Positions 18,881 through 27,959 of a stretch of DNA of 64,000 nt are shown here, in pieces; positions within the stretch are counted from its first letter, which is position 1; every line of letters begins with the position of its first letter. The DNA is taken from contig JAAYQU010000045.1 in assembly GCA_012519055.1 (NCBI GenBank), forward strand, positions 124,001 to 188,000, in the 5' to 3' direction. The stretch comes from Bacteroidales bacterium. Its GTDB lineage: Bacteria > Bacteroidota > Bacteroidia > Bacteroidales > Salinivirgaceae. The translations under genes were made by a program, and so were the position numbers. The notes beneath the pieces were generated by a model. It saw only the letters and a program-made list of their open reading frames with translations, was not told the DNA's origin and did not search any database.

Positions 18881-20278
18881 TTATTTTTTTAAAATTTTTG
18901 TTATTTCAGAACTAATTGTTTCTGCTGCTTTGTTATATGATTTTACACTTGCACTTTCGTATGAATTTCCACCACCTTTGATGTTAACAAATGAGTTTTT
19001 ATAAATCTCTTTTTTCGTTGTGAAATCAAACACAGATACTGTTGCGTCAAGGTAAGTAAAATACAAATTATATATATTATTGCCTTTTCTAATTTTTGCA
19101 ATCAGTTCTATTTTGTAATCTGCAATTTTTGGGTCGTTAACAAACGTATAGTTTATAGTTGATAAAGCTTCTTTAATTTTTGGCTCAATAAATGGAATTG
19201 ATAACTTATTAGAACTCAAATCGTACTCTTTTGAACTAATCCAAAATGTGAGGCCAGAAGCAATTAATTTAATATCGGTACTGGCAGAAAATGATTTTAA
19301 AATTTCATTTTTTGCATCAATACTATCGATTCCTAAATAGCTCGACAAATCTATCATTGCCGATACCACCTGTATCTTTTCTGTTGACGAAACTTTATTT
19401 ATAAAACATTTTGCTGAGCCTGAATAATCTGTTGTTGCGTTGCAATATTGTACATCTTTGTCAATAAAAAGGACAGGCACATTAGGCAATACTTTTTCAA
19501 CTCCATTTCTGTTTTTAGAAATAGCTACAATCTCGATTGGTTCAGGTATTGGCTGACCAAACTTAACCTCTATCTCATCTTTTTTTGCTCGTAAAATTAT
19601 CTGTTCACTTTCGTAAATTTTGTTTATCTCCTCTTTTATCTGAAGATATAATCTGTTAGCTTCATCTGTTTGATGATACTCGTTCTCTGTTTTTCCAAGC
19701 GCAAAAAGTAAAAATTTAGCATTTTCAATCTCTCGAAAATATGCCAATGTTTGAGCATAAGTTTTTAAGGCATTTTGGTTATTATTTGTCAATAAATATA
19801 GTTTTGCCTCATTGATTTTATTAGATATTGTTGATAGTTTTAGTGATATGATATTCTTATAAAAACTTATCACCTCTGATTTTAATGCAAATGCAAAGGC
19901 ATATCCAGTATTATTTCTCTTATCATAATACGTTTCAATTTTCAAACCTGCAATATCTGCTTTTGATAAGGATTCACTTGATTGTTTGTAATATTCACTA
20001 ATATTGTCATCTGTCTCTTCTATTTGCAGGGTTGACGAACTCTGTATTGATACGTAAATTGATTCAATCAAATCTTTTTTCGCTAAATCTGACAAATTTG
20101 CCAGCATCTCATTTATTTGCTCATTTGAAGAGTTTATATTTGATGCAAACCCAATTAAATACTGGGATTCTGGATAATTGAATTTTCTTTGTGATGAATT
20201 TACCCAATTAGGTGTCTGAGCATCTACAAGCTGGAAGTTGACCAGCATTAGTAGTAAAAACAGAATAATGTTTCTCAT
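18881..20278 (-). CDS. LPP20-like exported protein, partner of CsgG-like lipoprotein
   Basis: A 465-residue exported protein. Leader MRNIILFLLLMLVNFQLVDAQ lacks a lipobox Cys. Residues 22-150 resemble the LPP20 lipoprotein domain: PNWVNSSQRKFNYPESQYLIGFAS, then an Ala/Leu helix with KKDLIESIYVSIQSS, and GYAFAFALKSEVISFY. A helical region (150-230) includes a TPR-like pair, followed by a beta domain (240-340) and a C-terminal domain with FVNDPKIADYKIELIAKIRKG. It starts 2 nt after the CsgG-like gene stop, so they are translated from one message. LPP20 and CsgG-like proteins are linked in several phyla; their joint function in Bacteroidota is not known to me. Confidence 0.65.
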   Translation of the reverse strand: MRNIILFLLLMLVNFQLVDAQTPNWVNSSQRKFNYPESQYLIGFASNINSSNEQINEMLANLSDLAKKDLIESIYVSIQSSSTLQIEETDDNISEYYKQSSESLSKADIAGLKIETYYDKRNNTGYAFAFALKSEVISFYKNIISLKLSTISNKINEAKLYLLTNNNQNALKTYAQTLAYFREIENAKFLLFALGKTENEYHQTDEANRLYLQIKEEINKIYESEQIILRAKKDEIEVKFGQPIPEPIEIVAISKNRNGVEKVLPNVPVLFIDKDVQYCNATTDYSGSAKCFINKVSSTEKIQVVSAMIDLSSYLGIDSIDAKNEILKSFSASTDIKLIASGLTFWISSKEYDLSSNKLSIPFIEPKIKEALSTINYTFVNDPKIADYKIELIAKIRKGNNIYNLYFTYLDATVSVFDFTTKKEIYKNSFVNIKGGGNSYESASVKSYNKAAETISSEITKILKK

Positions 20279-20280
20279 AT

Positions 20281-21261
20281 TTATAATTGTTCTTTTAATT
20301 TATCAGCTTGAGCTTTTTCTCTTTTTGCTTGAATAATGGCATTTTGATATTTTCTAGAAGTGGGAACTAACTTCATTGCTTCCATAAGAGTATCAATTGC
20401 TTTTTCAGCCTGACCTCCATACATTAAAAGTATTCCGTAATTGTAAAATGCTTTTGCTTTTACTTTTGGTTCAAGTGGTTTTTTGGTTGCATCTTCAAGT
20501 AGTTTTAAGCCTGCATCCCATTCGTCAATTTTCAGTAGAGTAAGACACTGGTCAAGTTCTGGAAGCTTTGAATCTCTTTCAAAAGTAGCTCTTACAGTAA
20601 CATCGTATGGAGCTATCATTTTCATAAAATCAGTAGAAACTTTTTTTAATGCAAATGAAAATAGTAGGTTTTTGTCAATTTCTGGTGCAGCTTTATTGTT
20701 AGCAGATTTTTTGTCTTTATGAGTACCATCAATTGTTTTTACTGCTAAAACTTTTGCTGTAACAATGTCAATTAGCTTCAAATTAACAATAAATGTGTGG
20801 GTTCCCTCCCTATAAAACGTTTGCATTTTTTCTCCCTTATCTGTTGTCCACGGTTCACTTTTTGACAATTTTTCTTCGTATTTGTCAGCCTGTATTCTGC
20901 CAAATACCATAACTGCACTACCAATTATTTTCCCTAATTCAGCAGCAGTCTCCTCATCAACCAGACCAGATTGTCCTAATTCTTGTTCTTTTAATATTTT
21001 ATTCAAATTTTGTCTGTCAAGAACATCGAAGCTTTTAGACTCAAAAAGTTTTGATGTTAATTCATCTACAAGGTCTTTTGAATGTTGGTCAACTCTGCCG
21101 TAGGCGTTAGTAATATCTCCAATTGAGATTTTTTTATAATCCTTTAAATTTACTTCTGCGGGTCTTTTAACTGTGAGTTCAATTGATGGATTACAACCCA
21201 TAAATGTGGCTGATACTAAAGTAAACGCACAAATTAAAACATTTAATTTACTCTTTTTCAT
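20281..21261 (-). CDS. CsgG/LpoB-like lipoprotein with TPR tail
   Basis: A 326-residue lipoprotein with leader ending TFMGC (Cys at about 23). Residues 35-215 resemble CsgG and LpoB folds: KKISIGDITNAYGR, DLVDELTSKLFESKSFDVLDRQNLNKILKEQ, AAELGKIIGSAVMVFGRIQ and VNLKLIDIVTAKVLAVKTI. Such proteins act at the outer membrane as secretion pores (CsgG) or as activators of peptidoglycan synthases (LpoB). The added C-terminal TPR-like helices (KAKAFYNYGILLMYGGQAEKAIDTLMEAMK) are not part of CsgG and favour a scaffold role. First gene of a two-gene operon with the LPP20-like protein. No curli subunits are nearby, so a curli role is not supported. Confidence 0.75.
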   Translation of the reverse strand: MKKSKLNVLICAFTLVSATFMGCNPSIELTVKRPAEVNLKDYKKISIGDITNAYGRVDQHSKDLVDELTSKLFESKSFDVLDRQNLNKILKEQELGQSGLVDEETAAELGKIIGSAVMVFGRIQADKYEEKLSKSEPWTTDKGEKMQTFYREGTHTFIVNLKLIDIVTAKVLAVKTIDGTHKDKKSANNKAAPEIDKNLLFSFALKKVSTDFMKMIAPYDVTVRATFERDSKLPELDQCLTLLKIDEWDAGLKLLEDATKKPLEPKVKAKAFYNYGILLMYGGQAEKAIDTLMEAMKLVPTSRKYQNAIIQAKREKAQADKLKEQL

Positions 21262-21510
21262 ATGTCTGTAATTATTTAGTTATAGGTTATTAGCAATTAA
21301 CAGTTAGTAATTTCGGATCTTAAAAAAGTTGATACATTTTACTATATATCTTTTTTAGCCATTGAATTGACAAATTTAAATATTTTATATCAAATATCGT
21401 TTGTAAAAGTGAAAATAGATGTATTGTTATAGAAGGTCAATTATGTTACACTCACTCATTTTACAAAAATATGACAGCAGGGGAAACTTATTGCACAAAC
21501 TGCCTTTATA

Positions 21511-22263
21511 TTATTTGTTCACAATTAGTTTTACACTTAAGGTCTCTTCACACGTATAGTTAAGATGAACAATGTACATCCCTCCTGAAAGGTTTTGAGT
21601 GGAAATTTCTTTACAGTTATTGCCTTTGAAAACTGTTTTGCCGCATATATCTATAATGGTTACACTATAATCTGTTTCATCTGATGTAACAATATAGAAC
21701 CTGTCATTTGTGGGGTTAGGGTATAATTTTACTATATGTTCGGTATCAATACTTACCGCTTTTATTTTTGAATATGCGTATTTTCCGTTAAAATCTGTTT
21801 GTTTAAGGCGATAATATGAGATACCTCTGTACGGTACCATGTCAATAGAACTGTAGGTGAGAAGTGTAGAAGAAAATCCGGCACCTTTTACAGTGGTAAC
21901 TTTTTCCCATTCCAAACCATTTCTACTTCGTTCTATGGTAAAAAAGTCATTATTGGCTTCAGATGCAGTTGCCCACTTTAGCTCAACTTTTCTTTCCTTA
22001 TCTTTAACAAATGCTTCAAAATATAAGAGTGTGATAGGTAGAGGAACCTCTTCTATTATTCCAATAGAACTCACTATGAAGCCAGAAGCGTATCCCCCTG
22101 CAAAAATATTATTATTTAGTATAGCATCTACTTGTGAATAACAAGAGACATTTCCCCCGGAACCGTTTCCGCCCAAAAAAATACTACTTTGCGCATTTGC
22201 ATTGAAATATAAAGCAATAGAGCAAAGAAAAGTGACATATATTTTAAAAAACTTCCAGTTCAT
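21511..22263 (-). CDS. T9SS-exported Gly-rich protein (copy 2 of duplicated unit)
   Basis: A 250-residue protein with leader ending YFNANAQ, followed by a striking internal repeat: SIFLGGNGSGGNVSC and, about 30 residues later, NIFAGGYASGFIVSS. A hinge with EEVPLPITLLYFEAF opens a fibronectin-like domain (KVELKWATASEANNDFFTIERSRNG to GISYYRLKQTDFNGKYAYSK), a standard companion of T9SS tails. The last 75 residues are a type A sorting tail (KLYPNPTNDRFYIVTSD to GGMYIVHLNY, VKLIVNK). It should be displayed or secreted. It starts 5 nt after the SUMF1-fold gene stop and is the paralogue of 24068-24823. Function unknown. Confidence 0.82.
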   Translation of the reverse strand: MNWKFFKIYVTFLCSIALYFNANAQSSIFLGGNGSGGNVSCYSQVDAILNNNIFAGGYASGFIVSSIGIIEEVPLPITLLYFEAFVKDKERKVELKWATASEANNDFFTIERSRNGLEWEKVTTVKGAGFSSTLLTYSSIDMVPYRGISYYRLKQTDFNGKYAYSKIKAVSIDTEHIVKLYPNPTNDRFYIVTSDETDYSVTIIDICGKTVFKGNNCKEISTQNLSGGMYIVHLNYTCEETLSVKLIVNK

Positions 22264-22268
22264 TATGA

Positions 22269-23885
22269 CTATGGTTGTGTTCTACCCAATCTAAGTCCGG
22301 ATGTATCCCATTGTTCGTCCAAGTGCAATTGGCTTGTTTGATTGCGAGCTGAAAGTTGATGAGCATTAATTTGATGATTTAGCGAGCCGTCGTATAGCCA
22401 ATTCGAGCCTTTTAAGCCGGCAGCCAAGGGCCAGCCAACTACATCAGCATCTCCGCTTGCAGTAATCATTCCGTTACCTTGATTATTTCCATTGAAAATT
22501 CTGTTATTAATGCTAGAGTCGTATTTATCACCTATTCCTACACTATAAGTATATTCCGATAAGTTACCACTCATTTCCATTACACCGTAATATCCCGCTC
22601 CTGCGCGTTCTCTATCTGAGTTTGTGCGTGCAAAAATACCACAACGTAAAGGACCAGTGGTCTTTTTACCATAAGCAATATTGGCATTTGGACTTGCAGT
22701 CTCACTTTCAGTACCCAGATTGTTGAGTGAGGTCATTGGACCTGCTTCGTTTATTTTGGTAGTGCCCCATGCATATTCGTTGGTAATGGGATCTAATGGA
22801 CCTCTGCAAGCTTTTTCATATTCTAATTCAGTAAAAGGTCTTAGTCCACTCCAGTCGGCAAATGCTCTCAAGTCATAAAAACTTATCCAGTTACAGGCAA
22901 TATGTTGTCCATCATTTGGGTCCCCTGATAGTCCATTATTGTTCAAATCATTGCCATAAACACGGGGAAAAGGTTCTCCCGGGTCTGACATTACCTTTAT
23001 TCCGTTTCTGCCTTGAGGAGTAGAGTAATTGTTATTATTCCTCATAAACCTACCTTCAGTAATTGCTTTGCACCTAGATTGCTGCTGTGTTCGAGTTAGT
23101 TTATTCAGGAACTCTTTATACATATATTGTGAGAGTTCATATTTCATAATATAGAAACTCTGATATCCTTTCGGAAATTGTGCCGATAATGTTCCTTCTC
23201 CACCAATGGTAGCAGCACTGTATATAGTAGAAGCCTGCCAAAGTTCATTGGTTGCAGTATTACCAATAGTTATTGCCGCTTCTGAAGTGATTTGAAAAGG
23301 TTCTGTTGTGGTACCTTTCGCAAGATGACCGCGAGAGTTTGAATTCGGACCATCTCCCACTTTGAAAGGACCTGTGGGGATATAAACCATTTCAAGGGCA
23401 AATACACACACTTCAACACTGTCGTAATCAGCTAAATCGTTTACGCCATAATTCCAACGCAATTGGACTCCAGTGTAATTAACAGGTCCATATCCATCAG
23501 CGCTCCTATACAAGAATACTCCAACAGCGGGGTTGTTTACAGCGTCAAAACTAGTATTGGTTACGACTAAGCCCGGAGTAATTTGAGAGCCTGTAGGAGC
23601 TGTGTGACCTTCATTATTGAGATATGCATGGTACCATTTTTTTTCTAATTTGCTCCGGTATTTAATAAATATCCATGCAGCATCCCAGTTGCTCTGCTCA
23701 GTAGAGGTGCGCCAGGAGTTTTCCCAACTAATATCAAACTGAATCATTTTATATTTAGAAGCGGTGTTTTGTCCTGTAATTGATACATTGCTTATTTGAA
23801 TGTTGTTAGCAAATAAAAATGTTTGCGGAAGAGATAATAATACTATCAACATTAGTGTCTTTTGGATATATTTTTTTGCATTCAT
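22269..23885 (-). CDS. Exported SUMF1/FGE-fold protein, likely non-catalytic (copy 2)
   Basis: A 538-residue exported protein with leader ending QTFLFA before NNIQISNV. Residues 25-165 form a beta domain with ISWENSWRTSTEQSNWDAAWIFIKYR. From about 170 comes a formylglycine-generating-enzyme fold: MVYIPTGPFKVGDG, PKGYQSFYIMKYELSQYMYKEFLNKLT, HIACNWISFYDLRAFADWSGLRPFTELEYEKACRG, YYGVMEMSGNLSEYTYSVG and the final SGLRLGRTQP. The C-terminal region that holds the paired catalytic Cys in true FGEs (near yRCxxAxR) has no Cys here (NAHQLSARN), so sulfatase-activating activity is unlikely; a binding or structural role is more likely. It lies 5 nt upstream of a T9SS-tailed gene and is the paralogue of 24829-26427. 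Confidence 0.85.
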   Translation of the reverse strand: MNAKKYIQKTLMLIVLLSLPQTFLFANNIQISNVSITGQNTASKYKMIQFDISWENSWRTSTEQSNWDAAWIFIKYRSKLEKKWYHAYLNNEGHTAPTGSQITPGLVVTNTSFDAVNNPAVGVFLYRSADGYGPVNYTGVQLRWNYGVNDLADYDSVEVCVFALEMVYIPTGPFKVGDGPNSNSRGHLAKGTTTEPFQITSEAAITIGNTATNELWQASTIYSAATIGGEGTLSAQFPKGYQSFYIMKYELSQYMYKEFLNKLTRTQQQSRCKAITEGRFMRNNNNYSTPQGRNGIKVMSDPGEPFPRVYGNDLNNNGLSGDPNDGQHIACNWISFYDLRAFADWSGLRPFTELEYEKACRGPLDPITNEYAWGTTKINEAGPMTSLNNLGTESETASPNANIAYGKKTTGPLRCGIFARTNSDRERAGAGYYGVMEMSGNLSEYTYSVGIGDKYDSSINNRIFNGNNQGNGMITASGDADVVGWPLAAGLKGSNWLYDGSLNHQINAHQLSARNQTSQLHLDEQWDTSGLRLGRTQP

Positions 23886-24067
23886 AAGTATATAATTTTT
23901 TCGGTCTAAGGTCGTATGGAACTCACATGCTACACAGTTAAAAGTTTATAAAGTTTCTTTCTACTTTTACTTTTCAGCTTGTACCTACATATAAGGTTGG
24001 TATGTTTGTTTCATAACTTTTTGGTTTTTAATCTGTTTTTTTTATTGTTGTTATCAATATCCACTCA

Positions 24068-24823
24068 TCACTTACTTACAATCAGTTTTACAATTGTTGT
24101 TTCTCCACCCGTATAGTTTATACGAACAATATACATTCCATCTGGAAAGTTTTGAGTGGAAATCTCTTTATTGTTATTGTCTTTGAAAACTGTTTTACCA
24201 AATAGATCTGAAATAGTTACGCTATAATCTGTTTCGTCTGAGGTTACAATATAGAATCTGTCATTTGTGGGGTTGGGATATAATTTTAAGGCATTTCTAT
24301 CTGTATCAATATTTACCGTTTTTATCTTTGAATATGATGTTTTTCCGTCAAAATCTGTTTGTTTAAGGCGATAATATGAAATACCTTTGTATGGTACCTG
24401 ATCTATATAACTGTATGTGAGAAGTGTAGAAGAAGACCCCGCTCCATTTATAATAACAACCTTTTCCCATTCCAACCCATTTCTGCTCCGTTCTATGGTA
24501 AAAAAGTTATTATTGTTTTCAGATGCAGTTGCCCACTTTAGCTCAACTTTTCTTTCCTTTTCTTTAATAAATGCTTCAAAATATAGTAGTGTAACAGGTA
24601 GAGGAACCTCTTCTATTGTCCCAATAGAACTCACTATGAAGCCAGAAGCATATCCTCCTGCAAAAATATTATTATTTAGAGTAGCATCTGCTTGTGAATA
24701 ACAAGAGACATCTCCACCAGAACCGTTTCCGCCCAAAAAAATACTATTTTGCGCATATGCATTACAATGCAAAACGGCAAATAATATAAAATAGATGTAT
24801 GTTTTAAAAAACTTGCTTTTCAT
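24068..24823 (-). CDS. T9SS-exported Gly-rich protein (copy 1 of duplicated unit)
   Basis: A 251-residue protein nearly collinear with 21511-22263. Leader ends LHCNAYAQ, followed by the same internal repeat SIFLGGNGSGGDVSC and NIFAGGYASGFIVSS, the fibronectin-like domain (KVELKWATASENNNNFFTIERSRNG), and a type A T9SS tail (LKLYPNPTNDRFYIVTSDETD to VKLIVSK). Long stretches of the two copies are identical at residue and nearly identical at DNA level, so the duplication is recent or under gene conversion. It starts 5 nt after the upstream SUMF1-fold stop, the same spacing as in the second unit. The two Cys found in the second copy's tail (DICGK, NNCKE) are absent here. Confidence 0.82.
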   Translation of the reverse strand: MKSKFFKTYIYFILFAVLHCNAYAQNSIFLGGNGSGGDVSCYSQADATLNNNIFAGGYASGFIVSSIGTIEEVPLPVTLLYFEAFIKEKERKVELKWATASENNNNFFTIERSRNGLEWEKVVIINGAGSSSTLLTYSYIDQVPYKGISYYRLKQTDFDGKTSYSKIKTVNIDTDRNALKLYPNPTNDRFYIVTSDETDYSVTISDLFGKTVFKDNNNKEISTQNFPDGMYIVRINYTGGETTIVKLIVSK

Positions 24824-24828
24824 TTTGG

Positions 24829-26427
24829 TTATGGTTGCGTTCTACCCAGTCTGAGTCCGGTTGTATTATACCGAAATCTAGTATGAGATTGACTTGTTTG
24901 ATTGCGAGAAGAAATTTGATGAAAATTAATATGGTGGCCCGCAGTGTTATAGAGCCAATTCGAACCCTTGATACCTGCAGAAGTTGGCCAGTTAGCATTA
25001 CCATCTCCGTTTTCCATAATTATTCCGTCTCCGTGATTGTTTCCGTTGAATTCTCTATTATCTTGTATTCCTACACTGTACGTATATTCCAATAAATTAC
25101 CACTCATCTCCATCACACCGTAATATCCTGCTCCCGCCTGCTCTCTGGTTGTGGCCGTGCCAGCAAAACTGCCACAACGTACAGGACCTTGCACCCCGGG
25201 TTTATCGCCATTAGCAATATTGGCTTTGCCTATTGGGTTAATTGCAACTTCATTTATCTCACCTGGATTGATAATTTGTGTTGCGCTGAATATATTGGTA
25301 GTACCCCAGGCATACTCATTGGCAACAGGTAGTAAATGACCTCTGCAAGCCTTTTCATATTCCAGTTCGGTAAAAGGTCTTAGTCCACACCAATCGGCAA
25401 ATGCTGTCAAATCCCAAAAACTTATCCAGTTACAGGCAATATGTTGTCCATCATCCATTTCTCCCTCTACACCATTTCCGTTTAAATCATTACCGTAAAT
25501 ACGGGAAAAAGGATCTCCGGGGTCTGACATAACCCTTATACTATTTCGGAATTGAGGAACGGTATCAGTATCTGTATTACTCATAAACATACCGGTAGTT
25601 ATTGCAGAAACTCTTGCTGCCTGCTGTTTTCGCGTTAGTTTGTTAAGGAACTCTTTATACATATATTGTGAGAGTTCGTATTTCATAATATAAAAGCTTT
25701 GATATCCTTTTGGAAATTGTGCCGATAACATTCCTGATTGACCAATAGAAGCTTGAGCGTATGGAGTGTAATCACCCCAAAGTTCAGTAGATGCATTATT
25801 GTTAATGGTTATTGCCGCTTCTGAAGTGATTTTAAAAGTTCTCGTTGTATTACCTGCCACAAAATGACCACGAGAGTCTGATCCCGGAAACACTCCATCT
25901 CCCGCGTAAAAAGGACCTGTTGGAATATAAACCATTTCAATAGCTAATACAGATAACTCAACACTATCTTTATCATCTAAGCCGTTTACACCATAATTCC
26001 AGCGCAATTGAACATCCGTGTAATTGACATTTCCAACTCCATCGGAATCCCTATATAAGAACACACCAACAGCAGGGTTGTTTATAGAGTCAAAACTTAT
26101 ATTAGTTACAACAAAACCCGGAGTAATTTCAGAGCCAGCAGGGGCTATATGACCCGAATCATTCAGATAGACGTGATTCCAAACCGTTTCTCCTTTTTTG
26201 CGGTATTTAGCAAATATCCATGCGGCATCCCAGTTGTTTTCTAAGGAAGAGGTGCGCCAGGAGTTTTCCCAACTAACGTCAAATTCAATCATTGTATATT
26301 TAGAAGCAATGTTTTGTTCAACAATTCGGACATTGTTAACCTGAATATTGTTGGCAAATAAAAATGTTTGAGAAAGAAATAATGCTGTCAGCATTAGAGC
26401 TTTTTGGATATGCTTTTTTGTATTCAA
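24829..26427 (-). CDS. Exported SUMF1/FGE-fold protein, likely non-catalytic (copy 1)
   Basis: A 532-residue paralogue of 22269-23885 with the same plan: leader ending SQTFLFA, N-terminal beta domain (FDVSWENSWRTSSLENNWDAAWIFAKYR), then the FGE fold from MVYIPTGPFYAGDG to TGLRLGRTQP. HIACNWISFWDLTAFADWCGLRPFTELEYEKACRG and GYYGVMEMSGNLLEYTYSVG are kept. The C-terminal segment (NFHQISSRNQTSQ) again lacks the catalytic Cys pair of true FGEs. FGE-fold proteins without the Cys are known in gliding and T9SS machinery (GldJ/GldK), but this one lacks other features of those and is tied instead to a T9SS cargo-like partner. First gene of the first unit. Confidence 0.85.
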   Translation of the reverse strand: MNTKKHIQKALMLTALFLSQTFLFANNIQVNNVRIVEQNIASKYTMIEFDVSWENSWRTSSLENNWDAAWIFAKYRKKGETVWNHVYLNDSGHIAPAGSEITPGFVVTNISFDSINNPAVGVFLYRDSDGVGNVNYTDVQLRWNYGVNGLDDKDSVELSVLAIEMVYIPTGPFYAGDGVFPGSDSRGHFVAGNTTRTFKITSEAAITINNNASTELWGDYTPYAQASIGQSGMLSAQFPKGYQSFYIMKYELSQYMYKEFLNKLTRKQQAARVSAITTGMFMSNTDTDTVPQFRNSIRVMSDPGDPFSRIYGNDLNGNGVEGEMDDGQHIACNWISFWDLTAFADWCGLRPFTELEYEKACRGHLLPVANEYAWGTTNIFSATQIINPGEINEVAINPIGKANIANGDKPGVQGPVRCGSFAGTATTREQAGAGYYGVMEMSGNLLEYTYSVGIQDNREFNGNNHGDGIIMENGDGNANWPTSAGIKGSNWLYNTAGHHINFHQISSRNQTSQSHTRFRYNTTGLRLGRTQP

Positions 26428-26563
26428 AACACTCAGATTTTAATATTTGATAACTTATTTTGATTGTATAATAACGTACAATTCGCGAGCCAAACATACA
26501 AATTTTAAGAATAAAATAAAATATCGTTTGTTTTTTGCTGCTCTTATTGTATTAATAAGCAGT

Positions 26564-27484
26564 TTAATAGTAACTGGCCGGAGTGAGAGATATTTTTGAT
26601 TTTCGGAGTTTATCTTTAAGATTTATATCCACCATCAACTGTTTTTTGTTGAACACCAATTCCCGGATAAAATGCTCAACTTCGGGTAAAAATTCACTCA
26701 TGGGGTAAAAGGCAACTTCGTGTCCGATATCTTCCATTGAGTAGAAAACGTAAGGATAACCTTGTTTTCGGAAATGTTTTGCCAAAGCCCTGGAGCCAAA
26801 CATTCCCAGTGAGAATACCCGGATTTTCTTATAAGGTACCAGTTTGTCACCACTACCGTGTAAAAATAGAGTAGGAGCGGGATTAAGTGTGTACGATGGT
26901 TTACCCTCTTCGCTGAAAATAGCTCCGGCGAAAGAGATAACACCAGCATATTGAAACGATTGCGAAAGTATGCTCGCAGACTCTCTGTTGTCACGTTTTT
27001 CGTAATCGGCTTGCAAAACTGTAATGGCTCCTGCACTTGAGCCACTGATAATAATTTTTGTTGTGTCGATATTAAACTCTTCGGAGTTTTTTAACAGATA
27101 ATCTGTTGCTGAATATAAATCGGCTACCGCTAAGGCAATAGCTTTTCGCAGCGGTTTGTTATTGTATATAGTGGGAGCTTTTTGATATTTCATTCCCAAA
27201 CGGTAGTCGATGGAAACCACTTTAAATCCCCTTTCGGCAAAATAGTTAAAATAAGTGTTATAATATTTAGCGTCACGCGTTCCTCCTTTAAATCCTCCGC
27301 CGAAAACAAAAATCAAACAGGGCTGCTTTGTGTTGAAAACCGAATCTAAGGAGTAGATATCCATTTTAAGTTCCTCTCCATCTTTTATAGCAAAAATGTG
27401 TGTACTTTTTGCAATATCAGCCAAAACCAAAAATGGCGAAAAGAAAAAGAGAAAAGAGATAACTAAAATTTTGAATCTGTTCAT
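26564..27484 (-). CDS. Exported alpha/beta-hydrolase (esterase/lipase, carboxylesterase type)
   Basis: A 306-residue enzyme. The start at 27484 gives the leader MNRFKILVISFLFFFSPFLVLA; an ATG 54 nt upstream would add a non-leader extension and is not preferred. The oxyanion region is FVFGGGFKGG, in place of HGGGF. The nucleophile elbow ISGSSAGA gives Ser within GxSxG, Asp is in LHGSGDKLVPY, and His in DIGHEVAFY. This is a complete triad of a BD-FAE-like or esterase D-like periplasmic hydrolase. The preferred ester is unknown. A separate gene, 136 nt from the SUMF1 unit. Confidence 0.85.
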   Translation of the reverse strand: MNRFKILVISFLFFFSPFLVLADIAKSTHIFAIKDGEELKMDIYSLDSVFNTKQPCLIFVFGGGFKGGTRDAKYYNTYFNYFAERGFKVVSIDYRLGMKYQKAPTIYNNKPLRKAIALAVADLYSATDYLLKNSEEFNIDTTKIIISGSSAGAITVLQADYEKRDNRESASILSQSFQYAGVISFAGAIFSEEGKPSYTLNPAPTLFLHGSGDKLVPYKKIRVFSLGMFGSRALAKHFRKQGYPYVFYSMEDIGHEVAFYPMSEFLPEVEHFIRELVFNKKQLMVDINLKDKLRKSKISLTPASYY

Positions 27485-27539
27485 TGGGTTTTTTAATAAA
27501 ATTTTTATTATGTATGCTTTACAAAAGTGTGTGAGCAAG

Positions 27540-27959
27540 TTATTTATAATCTTCAGGTTTGAAAGTCAGTTTAAGTAAATGTTCACCGTTTTTGTCCTTG
27601 TAATTATAAGCCATAGTTACATCGTTATCTCTGAAATACTTTAAGTCCGGACTGGTTTTGATGATGTTCAAGATTACAGGCTGTAAATAATTTTCAAATT
27701 CAGAAATGTCAATATCTCCTTTTTCTATATTCACTAACGTATAATTGTATTGAATAGTTTTGTTTGGCAGTGCAACAGTATTGTCAAGTCGGGTTTCAGC
27801 ATCCACCATAATAGGACAGGACTTGTTAATTTCACTTGCAGTTTTCATCATTTGTTTATCAAAAGTAGGAGGCTTAAAAAAGAGTTGTTGAGCTACAAAG
27901 TATGCAATAAAAAAAGCTGCGACTCCGACAATTGCACCGATTACCTTTTTCTTATCCAT
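27540..27959 (-). CDS. Hypothetical membrane-anchored protein
   Basis: A 139-residue protein with one N-terminal TM helix (VIGAIVGVAAFFIAYFVAQQLFF) after four basic residues, so the remainder faces the periplasm. The soluble part has EINKSCPIMVDAETRLDNTVALPNKTIQYNYTLVNI and later YFRDNDVTMAYNYKDKNGEHLLKLTF, typical alpha/beta small-domain composition. I recognise no family. It precedes the esterase on the same strand with 55 nt between. Confidence 0.7.
   Translation of the reverse strand: MDKKKVIGAIVGVAAFFIAYFVAQQLFFKPPTFDKQMMKTASEINKSCPIMVDAETRLDNTVALPNKTIQYNYTLVNIEKGDIDISEFENYLQPVILNIIKTSPDLKYFRDNDVTMAYNYKDKNGEHLLKLTFKPEDYK

Larger units (their letters stand above)
21511..26427 (-). repeat. 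Tandem duplication of a two-gene unit
   Basis: Unit 1 (24068-26427) and unit 2 (21511-23885) have the same gene order, same strand, nearly equal length (2360 and 2375 nt) and the same 5-nt gap between their genes. Between the units there are 182 nt without a gene. Confidence 0.9.

Noticed and set aside
20281-21261. Curli secretion system
   Set aside because: Only a CsgG-like protein is present; there are no CsgA/B/E/F-like genes.
22269-26427. SUMF1 proteins as sulfatase-activating formylglycine enzymes
   Set aside because: The catalytic Cys pair is missing from the C-terminal region in both copies and no sulfatase gene is present.
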